From Paractinoplanes aksuensis (GTDB taxonomy: Bacteria; Actinomycetota; Actinomycetes; Mycobacteriales; Micromonosporaceae), in NCBI RefSeq assembly GCF_024137025.1, contig NZ_JAMYJR010000027.1, positions 186,001 to 250,000 of the forward strand: a stretch of DNA of 64,000 nt. The letters run 5' to 3'. Under the pieces are notes generated by a model. That model did not search any database. It was given only the letters and a program-made list of their open reading frames with translations, and was not told where the DNA came from. Every line of letters begins with the position of its first letter. Positions within the stretch are counted from its first letter, which is position 1. A program made the translations under genes and the position numbers. This document shows positions 8,422-16,288 of the stretch, piece after piece.

Positions 8422-8636
8422 CTGCCAGCGCCCCGTCGCTGCAAGCACGCCCTCGTTGCTGCCGCGCCCTCGTTGCTGCCGTGCCCGTCACTGCTGGCGC
8501 GCCCTCACTGCGGCGCGCTCACTGCTAGCACGCCATCGCAGCAAGCACGCCATCGCAGCAAACGCGCCATCGCAGCTAGCGCGCCATCGTTGCAAGCACG
8601 CCGTCGCTGCTAGCGCAACGTCACTGCAATTCGTCC
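8422..8636. repeat. Degenerate 17-bp tandem repeat, about 13 units
   Basis: From 8422 the DNA is a run of 17-base units close to CTGCTAGCGCGCCATCG. Most units are exactly 17 bases (for example starts at 8522, 8539, 8556, 8573, 8590 and 8607). One is 18 bases and one is 14. Because 17 is not a multiple of three and the units drift in sequence, the array is not coding, although chance frames run through it. It fills most of the 346-base gap between 8368 and 8716, and the remaining 80 bases hold nothing I recognise. Confidence 0.8.
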
Positions 8637-8715
8637 ACATTGGCCGATCATGGCCCTCGAACCTGCCCGCGACGTCGTCCAGCAACAACCGCGGGTAGGG
8701 CACCTATGACACCTG

Positions 8716-9096
8716 TCAACGCTCGACGTTCTCAGGAATGGTCACGGTGTTCTTCTCGGCGAGAGCGCCGTTGACGAAACAGAAACGGTACAGCTCCGGG
8801 CCGGCGTCCGGGATCGGTTTGATCGTGTGGTAGTTGCAGGACGCGCCGGCCGGTACGCCGTACTTGGCCGGCTCGTTCCGGTAGAGGTCCTTCTCGTTGA
8901 TGTCGGTGAGCGGCGGGGGCAGCGCGGCCCGCACATCGGCCTCGGCGGCCCCCTTCTTCTGCGCGTCGAACTGCTCCCGGGTGACCCCCGAAGCGACGAT
9001 TTCCTTCCCCAAGTCGACCAGCTGCCAGACGACGACTCCGAGTCCGCCGCACAGCACGAATCCGATGACCGCGGTGATGACGAGGCCCTTCCGCAT
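8716..9096 (-). CDS. Small membrane-anchored protein of unknown function
   Basis: This 126-residue protein begins MRKGLVITAVIGFVLCGG with one transmembrane helix at about residues 4-27 and no lipobox. About 100 extracytoplasmic residues follow, with two cysteines (ASCNYH, RFCFVN) that could form one disulfide. GGAGGAA lies a few bases before the ATG and fixes the start. The frame extends upstream, but without signal-like sequence. No family is recognised. It stands alone between the 17-bp repeat array and a 407-base gene-free stretch. Confidence 0.7.
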   Translation of the reverse strand: MRKGLVITAVIGFVLCGGLGVVVWQLVDLGKEIVASGVTREQFDAQKKGAAEADVRAALPPPLTDINEKDLYRNEPAKYGVPAGASCNYHTIKPIPDAGPELYRFCFVNGALAEKNTVTIPENVER

Positions 9097-9290
9097 GGCA
9101 TTTCCTCCGTTGTCGAACCGATGGGGATGCCAAGAATTTTCGTGAATTCCGCGGCCCGAGTCGTCAGGGCTTCGGCAGATCCGAGCCTGTTCCGCCGTAC
9201 GACGAAAGTTGAACCCCGGATCACGCCGGCGGCCGATGAGCCGCAGGCTCCGGGCCAGCCCCGCCGGGACCATCACGGGCGGGGCGCGCG

Positions 9291-9463
9291 GCGCGGCGAG
9301 TCCGACGGTCGGGCCATCACACAGAGAAAGTTGGGCGAGTAGTGCACAGCCGGCTGGGCCCGGCACGTTTGTTTCGAGCGGCGCGTGGCGAGTCCGACGG
9401 TCGGACCGTCACACAAAGAAAGTTGGCGGACGGTGCAGCAGCCGGCTGGGCCCGGCGCGTTGT
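9291..9463. repeat. Tandem direct duplication of about 82 bp carrying a palindrome
   Basis: Two copies, about 9291-9373 and 9383-9463, share most of their bases, including CGAGTCCGACGGTCGG, CACACA-AGAAAGTTGG and AGCCGGCTGGGCCCGGC. The second copy has a perfect 15-base palindrome GTCCGACGGTCGGAC at 9392-9406, and the first copy has one mismatch in it. The pair lies in the 407-base gene-free stretch (9097-9503) ahead of the GH114 gene and may be a duplicated promoter or operator. The rest of the gap shows nothing else. Confidence 0.75.
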
Positions 9464-9503
9464 TCGGAGGGAGATGCCCGCACGTCAGCCGAGGAGTTCA
9501 CGC

Positions 9504-10358
9504 ATGGCGTCGAAGAAGCGCAGTCGCACCAAGGTGCTGGTCGTGGTGGCCGCCGCCCTGGCCACGGTCGCGGCCGGCCTCGGGATCGCGGAGGCCCGCA
9601 GCAAACCGGCGCCGGCGACAAAGGCCGCGAACTGGGCGCCACCCCCGGCCAACGCGAGTTTCGACTACCAGATCGGGCGGCCCTATCAGCCACCCAAAGG
9701 GGTCACCGTGGTCAGCCGCGACTACACCGCCGCCGTAGCCGCCGGGCTCTACAACATTTGCTACATCAACGCGTTCCAGACCCAGCCCGACGACGCGGCC
9801 AAACGGTGGTGGGAGACCGAGCACCCGAACGTGCTGTTGCGTGACAGCAAGGGCAAGCCCGTCGAGGACCCCGACTGGGACGAATACCTGCTCGACTTCT
9901 CCACCGCCGCCAAACGGGCCGAACTGACCCAGGTCGTCGGCGGCTGGATCAGCACCTGCGCGGCCAAGGGCTTCAAGGCCGTCGAACCCGACAATCTCGA
10001 TTCGTGGACGCGGTCCGGCGGCCGGCTCAAGAAGGCCGACGCCCTCGCCTACGCGGCTTCCCTTTCCGCGTACGCCCATGGCCGGAACCTCGCGGTGGGC
10101 CAGAAGAACACGGCCGAATTGAGCAGGGCCGAATCCCGTACGGCCGGTTTCGACTTCGCGGTGGCCGAGGAATGCGGGGAGTGGGACGAATGTGATGCCT
10201 ACACGGGCACCTACGGCGACAATGTGGTGGTGATCGAGTACACCCAGGGCGGCTTCACCAAAGCGTGCACGCAATTCGGCCGCCGGCTCTCGATCGTGCT
10301 GCGCGACCTCGACGTCTCCGCCCCCGGTTCGGGCACGTACAAGTTCAAATCCTGTTGA
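9504..10358 (+). CDS. GH114 endo-alpha-1,4-polygalactosaminidase-like secreted protein
   Basis: This 284-residue exported protein has an N-terminal basic/hydrophobic segment (KVLVVVAAALATVAAGLG) and a proline-rich spacer. A GH114 TIM-barrel domain follows: FDYQIG, NICYINAF, VLLRDSKG, WDEYLLDFS, FKAVEPDNLDSW and FAVAEECGEWDEC. Acidic residues in the VEPDN and AEEC strands are the likely catalytic pair. GH114 enzymes cut alpha-1,4-linked galactosamine polymers such as fungal galactosaminogalactan. GAGGAG lies 7 bases before the ATG, and the stop overlaps the sigma-factor start (TTGA). An amino-sugar operon 16 kb away could use the products. Confidence 0.82.
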   Translation: MASKKRSRTKVLVVVAAALATVAAGLGIAEARSKPAPATKAANWAPPPANASFDYQIGRPYQPPKGVTVVSRDYTAAVAAGLYNICYINAFQTQPDDAAKRWWETEHPNVLLRDSKGKPVEDPDWDEYLLDFSTAAKRAELTQVVGGWISTCAAKGFKAVEPDNLDSWTRSGGRLKKADALAYAASLSAYAHGRNLAVGQKNTAELSRAESRTAGFDFAVAEECGEWDECDAYTGTYGDNVVVIEYTQGGFTKACTQFGRRLSIVLRDLDVSAPGSGTYKFKSC

Positions 10359-10855
10359 GCGAGCCGGACAGCTTCGACGATTTCGTGCAGACCCGCGGAT
10401 GGGCGCTGCTGCGATTCGCGTACGTGCTGTCCGGCGACTCGCATCTGGCCGAGGATCTCGTGCAGGAGGTCCTGGCGAAAATGCACCGCCGCTGGGGCCG
10501 GGTCGCCGAGTTGCACAACGCCGAGGCGTACGTGCGCAAGGCGATCCTGCGGCAGTTCCTGTCCTGGCGGCGGCGCCGGGCCTCGACCGAGACGGTGCTG
10601 GCCGAGCTGCCCGAGCAGGCGGGCGACGAGCCGCAGACCCGGATCGTGGCCCGGGACCAGATGTGGCAGCTGCTCGCCGGCCTGCCCCGCGCGCAACGGG
10701 CCGTGCTGGTGCTGCGCTTCTACTGCGACCTGCCCGACGCCGAGATCGCCGCCCTGCTGGATTGCGGCGAGTCGACCGTACGGTCGCAGGCTTCTCGGGC
10801 CTTGGCCAAGATGCGCACCGTGATCGTCGAGAAGGGGCTGGTCGGTGATGGATGA
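10355..10855 (+). CDS. SigE-family ECF sigma factor
   Basis: The 166-residue protein starts at a TTG overlapping the GH114 stop. Region 2 is seen in FVQTRGWALLRFAYVLSGDSHLAEDLVQEVLAKM and region 4 in LPRAQRAVLVLRFYCDLPDAEIAALLDCGESTVRSQASRAL. Length and motifs fit the SigE-type subgroup common in actinomycetes, which is usually paired with a downstream membrane protein, as here. Coupling to the GH114 gene suggests that sigma factor and hydrolase are made together. The target promoters are unknown. A paralogous pair lies at 57765-59377. Confidence 0.88.
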   Translation: MSEPDSFDDFVQTRGWALLRFAYVLSGDSHLAEDLVQEVLAKMHRRWGRVAELHNAEAYVRKAILRQFLSWRRRRASTETVLAELPEQAGDEPQTRIVARDQMWQLLAGLPRAQRAVLVLRFYCDLPDAEIAALLDCGESTVRSQASRALAKMRTVIVEKGLVGDG

Positions 10856-11789
10856 CCTGGAGGAACGGCTCGCCCGCAGCATGCACGGGGCGGCCCTGGA
10901 CGCACCACCCGACGCGAACCTGCTGAGCCAGGTGCACCGCCGGTCCGGGCGGTATCGGCGGCGCCGGCTCGCCGTTCAGCTCTCCGGCCTGGCGGCGGCG
11001 CTCGTGGTCGGCCTGCCCACGGTGGCCGTGCTCGTCCACCGCTCCGGGTCCGTCGTGCCGGCAGCGCCCCGCCCCGCCGCGACCCCGGTCCAGCTGGTCC
11101 CGGGCTTTCCGAACCCCGTTTTCCCGTACGCGCTTCCGCCGGCCGACGGGATGCGGGCGCCTGTGGCCACGCTGGAACCGGGGAAGCGCATCGCCTTCTT
11201 CGAGGCCACCGATCTGCGCCGCCAGGCCGACACCACGGTCACCGTCACGAGCACCGAACCGGTGTTCACGACGGCTGCCACCGAGGCCCCGGTGCAGGTC
11301 CGCGGCCGGTCAGGCCGGCTGCGGACCGTCGATGCTGAGCCGGCCAAGCAGTACGTCCTGTACTGGCCGGAGGGGCCGGACCGCTGGCTGCAGCTCGCGA
11401 CCGACGACACGTACACCCGGGAGAAGGTTGTCGCCCTGGCCGATTCCCTGACGAGCGCGGCGATCCCCGTGCTCCCGCCGTTCGAGCTCGACCACTCCCC
11501 CGCCGGTCTGACCCCCGACACGATCACCGCGTCCACGATGAGCTTCGACGACGGCGACTTCAGCGTGGTCCTGCGCCGGGCCTATCCCCTGCCGTCGACC
11601 ACCGGCCAGGTCGCCGGGGACGACGCCCGGCTGACCCGCGAGGCCGACGGGGTGCGGCTCGATATCGCTGTCAGCAACTGGGACGCCGTCCTGCAGATCA
11701 CCGTCCGCTCACCGCTCGCCATCACCGACAGCGACCTTCTGCGTTTCGCCGCCGGCGTCCACATCCTGGACCGGTCCAACCCGCGGTGA
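10848..11789 (+). CDS. Single-pass membrane partner of the SigE-type sigma factor
   Basis: The product is about 313 residues. The N-terminal 45 residues are cytoplasmic and charged (DDLEERLARSMHGAA), then an RRRR stop precedes one membrane helix at about 45-65, and about 250 extracytoplasmic residues follow without a recognised domain. The ATG at 10848 (or GTG at 10845) overlaps the sigma-factor end by 8 bases. Proteins in this position often modulate SigE-type sigma factors, but no zinc anti-sigma motif is visible, so an anti-sigma role is inference. Its last 80 bases overlap the convergent acyltransferase gene. Confidence 0.75.
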   Translation: MDDLEERLARSMHGAALDAPPDANLLSQVHRRSGRYRRRRLAVQLSGLAAALVVGLPTVAVLVHRSGSVVPAAPRPAATPVQLVPGFPNPVFPYALPPADGMRAPVATLEPGKRIAFFEATDLRRQADTTVTVTSTEPVFTTAATEAPVQVRGRSGRLRTVDAEPAKQYVLYWPEGPDRWLQLATDDTYTREKVVALADSLTSAAIPVLPPFELDHSPAGLTPDTITASTMSFDDGDFSVVLRRAYPLPSTTGQVAGDDARLTREADGVRLDIAVSNWDAVLQITVRSPLAITDSDLLRFAAGVHILDRSNPR

Positions 11790-12881
11790 CGCCGGCCCAG
11801 TCTGCGTGCGGCTCTTCACCGTCGGCCCGGTCTCCCAGCGGTGGAACAGCGACCACAGGCCGAGCAGGACAAGGGCGAAGACGGGCAGCCAGAGCAGCCG
11901 GTACAGCGGCCAGGCCCCGGTCGGCGCGTCGAGCAGGCCGGGCAGCGGGCCCACGAGCAGACCGCCGAAGGTGACCAGCAGCAGGGCGCTCTGATGCCAG
12001 CAGAACAGGGTCATCGCGGCCAGGTTGAGCAACGCCACCGGTGCCCACACCACCGGGCGTCGCAGCCACTGCGCGAGCCGGGGCCGCAGCAGCAGGAACA
12101 GTCCGATCTGGGCCGCGGCCAGGGCCAGTGCGAACAGCGTGGGCGGGTTGAGATTGGACCACCCGTCGCCGGGCACCCCGACCGCGCTGGCCGGATAGCC
12201 GAGCCCGACGACCAGGACCACCCCGGCCACAACCCCGGCCGGAGCCAGGATCACGCCGATCCGCCGCGGCAGCCGCCCCTCGGCCAGGGCCATGCCCAGC
12301 AGGTAGGGCACGGCCCACCCGATGGGCGCGACCAGGCCGTTGAGGCGGTAGAGGTCGCTGACGGCCACGATCGCCACCAGCGGCGCGAGCAGCCACAGGC
12401 GCCGCCGCAACAGCGGGGTGACCACGGTCAGCACCAGGTAGACCAGCAGGAACCACAGCGGGTGGGTGATCAGGGACCGGACCACGTGGCGGGTGCTGTC
12501 CGGCGCCCCGGTGACCTGCAGCAGCAGCATCGCGGGCACCCACACCGCCGCGAACACCGCGACCGGCCGGGCCAGCCGGGTGAGCCGGGTGGTCAGCCAG
12601 GGCCGGTACGCCTTGCCGCGGATGCTCAGCGCGGCCGAGTAGCCGCCGGCGAAGAAGAACAGGCCCAGCGTCTGCAGCACCCAGGTCGCCGGGATCAGGG
12701 CCGGGCTGTCCTGCAGCGGGCTCGCGCCGTGCCACGCGGCGGGCCGGCCGGGATCGCTGACCACCGCCGACACGAGCCAGTGCCCGAGGATGACGCCGGC
12801 GATGGCCACCGCCCGCAGCGCGTCGATCGTGCGGTCGCGGTGCGCCGGGGTGGCCGCCGCGATCCGGGTCGTCCAGCTCAT
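11709..12881 (-). CDS. Acyltransferase 3 family membrane protein
   Basis: This 390-residue protein has about ten membrane helices. The N-terminal signature is DRTIDALRAVAIAGVILGHW, with the histidine typical of OafA/OatA-type acyltransferase 3 domains. FFFAGGYSA and a GVGYPASAVGVPGDGWSNL-like loop follow. Such enzymes move acyl groups onto cell-surface sugars, peptidoglycan or secondary metabolites. The acceptor here is unknown. The start overlaps the stop of the hydrolase gene upstream (12878-12881), so the two are cotranscribed. The C-terminus overlaps the opposite gene by about 80 bases. Confidence 0.8.
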   Translation of the reverse strand: MSWTTRIAAATPAHRDRTIDALRAVAIAGVILGHWLVSAVVSDPGRPAAWHGASPLQDSPALIPATWVLQTLGLFFFAGGYSAALSIRGKAYRPWLTTRLTRLARPVAVFAAVWVPAMLLLQVTGAPDSTRHVVRSLITHPLWFLLVYLVLTVVTPLLRRRLWLLAPLVAIVAVSDLYRLNGLVAPIGWAVPYLLGMALAEGRLPRRIGVILAPAGVVAGVVLVVGLGYPASAVGVPGDGWSNLNPPTLFALALAAAQIGLFLLLRPRLAQWLRRPVVWAPVALLNLAAMTLFCWHQSALLLVTFGGLLVGPLPGLLDAPTGAWPLYRLLWLPVFALVLLGLWSLFHRWETGPTVKSRTQTGPASPRVGPVQDVDAGGETQKVAVGDGER

Positions 12882-13878
12882 GCCCCACCCTCCGTGATCC
12901 GGGCCAGGGCGGCCAGCGAGTCGGTGCCCGGCTCCAGGTAGTGATCGTGACCGGCGACGTCAAGGGTGGCGAACACGCGGGCGCCGAAGGCCGGGTCGGT
13001 CGGCCGGTGACCGTGGCCCAGGCCGAAAGCCCGTACGGCCGGGATCCGGCGCACCCAGTCACGAGTGCTCAGCCCGGCCCAGACCCGCGCGGAAGTCCCG
13101 AGTCCGGCGGCGGTGTCCGCACCCACGCCGGGGCTGCCGAACACGGCGATGTCGGTGACCTGGCGCGGCAACCGGCCGGCGGCCCGGCCGATCACCGTGG
13201 ACCCGTAGCTGTGTCCCAGCAGCGTGATCGTCGCGTCGGGCCGGACCGTGACCAGCCCGGTCACGAAACGCACGAGGGAGTCGGCCCCGGCCTCGGCCCG
13301 GTCCTCGCGCGCCGCCTCGCGCCAGGTCTGCGGAGCGTCGTAGCCCAGCCACGCGATCACCGCCGCGCCGTCGCCCGCTCGGTGCAGGTCGGCCGCCTGG
13401 ACCGCGGGCGAGCGGCGGCGCACGCTGCCGGTGCCGCGCCAGAAGTTGTCGAGCCGGTTGCTCATGCCCGGCACCAGCACCGCGATCCGCCGCGCGGTGG
13501 TCAGATCGCCGAACACCTGCGCCACCCGGCCCCGCCCCGGGAATCGAACAGCAGGTAGTGGCCGGCCGGATACCCCCGGGCGGCGTGCTCGTTGGCCCTA
13601 TACCGCAGCGCCACCGGGGCGCCGTCCAGCCCACCGATCACCCCGGGATACGTCACGGCCAGCTCAGCCGCCGCCAGCTCGGCCAGGCGGGAGCGGACTT
13701 CGGCCGGCGTCGCCGTCACCGGGTCGGGCAGTCCCCGGGGGTCGGCCCGCCAGGCCGCCACACCCTGGGGCAGGGCCACGGCCGGCGCGGCGGGCGCGGC
13801 CAGCAGGGCGCCGGTCGACGGCGTCAGGATCACCGCGGTGACGGCCGCGACGGTGCGCAGGGCGGCGTATTTGGTCAT
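12878..13878 (-). pseudogene. DUF1023 alpha/beta hydrolase split by a frameshift
   Basis: Two frames together make one secreted DUF1023 hydrolase. The first (13878-13501) has a signal peptide and reads to HYLLFDSRG before going out of frame. The second continues as VAQVFGDLTT, a likely nucleophile elbow GHSYGS and the C-terminal GHDHYLEPGTDS. In intact relatives the FDSRG and VFGDL segments are contiguous, so about one base is missing in the G-rich run near 13528-13536. This could be a true frameshift or a homopolymer sequencing error. If real, the second part could still be made from the GTG at 13525, but it would lack the export signal. The acyltransferase follows, overlapping by 4 bases. 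Confidence 0.75.
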
Positions 13879-13998
13879 GGCCCAAAACTGCCGTTCCGGG
13901 CTTGTCGCTCACATCGGCCCGCGGATCACAAACCACCCGGCTCCGGGTAGCCCGTGGGCTTACGCCCGCAAGCCGATGTGGGTCGTCAGCAGCGCCGA

Positions 13999-14004
13999 TA
14001 CGAT
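13999..14004 (+). promoter_or_regulatory. Probable -10 element (TACGAT) for the histidine kinase
   Basis: TACGAT ends 7 bases before the ATG at 14012, which would make the transcript leaderless. This supports 14012 over the in-frame ATG at 13976. No clear -35 element is visible. Confidence 0.45.
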
Positions 14005-14011
14005 CGTCCGC

Positions 14012-15139
14012 ATGCTCGCCGTCCGACGTCTTCTTCCGTGGTTGTGGTGGGGCGCGCTGCTGATCGTGCTCAGCCTGGTCGCGTTCGTGCTGGCCCCGGC
14101 CGGCAACGAGATCGTGCTCGGTCTCGCGCTGCTGGTGCTGGTGGTGGTGACGGTGCTCTTGTGGCGCGGGCACCGGCTGTCCGCCCTGGCCACGCTCCTG
14201 GCGGCCACGGCCGGGGTCCTGCTGGTCGGCGCCGACTCGCAGTTCGTCCAGGCGCTGGCGATCCCACTGATCATCTTCTCCGACGTCGTCCTCGGGATGG
14301 TGGCCGCCCTCGACCCGCCCCGGCGGGCCCGACCGGCCCTGGTGGTGACCGCGGCCGCGCAGGCCGGGTGGGCGATGGCGCAGCCGGGGCCGGACGTGCT
14401 CGTGGTGCTGGTCATCGAGGGCCTGGCCCTGGTGACCGCGTGGGTGATCGGCCTTTCCCTGGGGCAGCGCCGCCGGTACGCCGCCGCCCAGCGTGAGCAG
14501 GCCGAGACCCGGGCGGTGCAGGCGGAACGGCTGCGGATCGCCCGCGAGCTGCACGACATGATCGCGCACAGCTTCGGTGTCATCTCCGTACAGGCCGGGA
14601 TGGGTCGCCGGGTCATCGACACCCAGCCCGAGGAGGCCCGCACCGCGCTGGCCAACATCGAGGAGACCAGCCGGGACACCGCGGCCGCGCTGCGCCGGAT
14701 GCTGGGCACCCTGCGCCGCACCGATCCCGGCTCCGGCCCGGAACTGCGCGATCCCGCGCCCGGTCTGGCCGATTTGGACGCCCTCGTGACCCGGTCGGCG
14801 CAGGCCGGCGTGCGGGTCGAGGTGCGACGCGAGGGCGACCGGACGCCGCTGCCGCCCGAAATCGACCTGTCGGCCTACCGGATCATTCAGGAGTCGGTGA
14901 CCAATGTGATCCGGCACGCCGGCGTCGACCACTGCGAGGTGCTCGTGACCCAGCACGGCGACGAGCTCACGGTCGAGGTCACCGACCTCGGGCGGGGCGG
15001 GCGGCCGAGTTTCGGTTACGGGCTCTCGGGCATGCGCGAGCGGGTCAGCCTGCTCGACGGGCAGTTCGAGGCCGGTCCGGGACCGGACGGTGGCTTCCGC
15101 ATCCGGGCCCGCCTGCCCCTGCCCGCCCTGACCGCATGA
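14012..15139 (+). CDS. NarL-type sensor histidine kinase
   Basis: This 375-residue kinase has five or six membrane helices in the first 150 residues. A HisKA_3 helix follows with the acceptor histidine at residue 181 (RELHDMIAHSFGVISVQAG). The HATPase has YRIIQESVTNVIRHAG and FGYGLSGMRERV. The architecture matches DesK-like kinases. Its stop overlaps the response regulator ATG (ATGA), so the pair is coupled. It is distinct in sequence from the kinase at 2995. Signal and targets are unknown. Confidence 0.92.
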   Translation: MLAVRRLLPWLWWGALLIVLSLVAFVLAPAGNEIVLGLALLVLVVVTVLLWRGHRLSALATLLAATAGVLLVGADSQFVQALAIPLIIFSDVVLGMVAALDPPRRARPALVVTAAAQAGWAMAQPGPDVLVVLVIEGLALVTAWVIGLSLGQRRRYAAAQREQAETRAVQAERLRIARELHDMIAHSFGVISVQAGMGRRVIDTQPEEARTALANIEETSRDTAAALRRMLGTLRRTDPGSGPELRDPAPGLADLDALVTRSAQAGVRVEVRREGDRTPLPPEIDLSAYRIIQESVTNVIRHAGVDHCEVLVTQHGDELTVEVTDLGRGGRPSFGYGLSGMRERVSLLDGQFEAGPGPDGGFRIRARLPLPALTA

Positions 15140-15795
15140 GCACCCGGGTGATGCTGGTCGACGACCAGCCCCTGATCCGCAGTGGACTGCGCGTGTTGAT
15201 CAACTCGAGCGACGACCTCCGGGTCGTGGCCGAGGCCGGCACCGGCGCCGAGGCGGTGCGGCTGGCCCGCGAGCACCGGCCCGACGTGATCGTGATGGAC
15301 ATCCGCATGCCGGTCCTGGACGGCATCGAGGCGACCAGGCAGGTGCTGGCCGAGCCGGAACCGAGCCGGGTGCTGATCCTCAGCACGTTCGACGACGACG
15401 AGTCGGTCTACGCCGCGCTGCGGGCCGGCGCGAGCGGCTTCCTGGTCAAGGACATGGCCCTCGATGACATCCTGAACGCCGTCCGCGTAGTCGCCGGCGG
15501 CGACGCGCTGATCGCCCCGAGCGTCACCCGCCGGCTGATCGAGCACTTCGCCGCGGGACCGTCCCAGGCTCCCGCGACGCATCGATCGGCCGAGGGCATC
15601 ACCGAGCGCGAACGCGAGGTGCTCACCCTGGTCGGCCGGGGCCGGTCCAACGCCGAGATCGCCACCGATCTCTACATCAGCCCGGCCACGGCCAAGGCCC
15701 ACGTGGCCCGGCTGCTGGCCAAACTCGAGGCCCGCGACCGCATCCACCTGGTGATCATCGCGTACGAGATGGGCCTGGTCCGCCCGAGGTCTTAG
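15136..15795 (+). CDS. NarL/FixJ response regulator
   Basis: The 219-residue protein has a receiver domain with the acidic pair in LVDDQ, aspartate 55 in VIVMDIRMPV and lysine in FLVKDMAL. A LuxR-type helix-turn-helix follows (ITEREREVLTLVGRGRSNAEIATDL to KAHVARLLAKLEARDRI). It is the partner of the kinase just upstream, which it overlaps by 4 bases. It ends at a TAG immediately next to the truncated FkbM remnant, so a deletion endpoint probably lies right at its 3' end. Confidence 0.92.
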   Translation: MSTRVMLVDDQPLIRSGLRVLINSSDDLRVVAEAGTGAEAVRLAREHRPDVIVMDIRMPVLDGIEATRQVLAEPEPSRVLILSTFDDDESVYAALRAGASGFLVKDMALDDILNAVRVVAGGDALIAPSVTRRLIEHFAAGPSQAPATHRSAEGITEREREVLTLVGRGRSNAEIATDLYISPATAKAHVARLLAKLEARDRIHLVIIAYEMGLVRPRS

Positions 15796-15796
15796 T

Positions 15797-16288
15797 GCTC
15801 GGCAACGGCCGGATCCCGCACCGGCGGGCCATCCCCTCGGCGCCGAGCCCGGCCGGGCCGCGATGCGGGTGCCGGCCGGCCCCGAGGGCCTCGCCACCAG
15901 CCGGTCCTTTCTCGACTGGAAGAGCCACGGCGTCGGCTCGAACGCGGAATACCCGCACCACACGGATGTGCCGGTCGACGTCACCACCGTCGACCGGCTG
16001 GTCCGCGCGGCCGGCCTGACCCGCCTCGACTTCGTCAAGATCGACGTCGAGGGCGCCGAACTGCACGTGCTGCACGGCGCGGCCGACACGATCGACCGCT
16101 TCCGGCCCACACTGTTCATCGAGATCGAGGCGCGGCACACCGCCCGCTACGACTACTCCCCCGCCGGCGTCGTCGACTGGCTGGCCACCCGCGGCTACGC
16201 CATGCTGGCCTGGCAGCGCGGATGGCAGCCGGTCGAGCGGGTGTGCACCCACGCCAACAACTACCTGTTCCGAGCTATCGAACGGTGA
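15797..16288 (+). pseudogene. FkbM-family methyltransferase, 5' half missing
   Basis: From about 15815 the frame shows FkbM-type sequence (HPLGAEPGRAAMRVPAG), and from the ATG at 15863 the typical C-terminal core: DVPVDVTTVDRLV, LDFVKIDVEGAELHVLHGA and PTLFIEIEARH. The N-terminal half with the glycine-rich SAM-binding motif is absent; homology runs straight into the stop codon of the response regulator. A complete FkbM domain needs roughly 100 more residues. This is a deletion remnant. A 141-residue product from 15863 could be made but should lack methyltransferase activity. The 3' end overlaps the opposite gene by 14 bases. Confidence 0.75.

Noticed and set aside
8422..8636. Repeat array as a CRISPR
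   Set aside because: The 17-bp units abut directly, with no unique spacers of constant length, and no cas genes are present.
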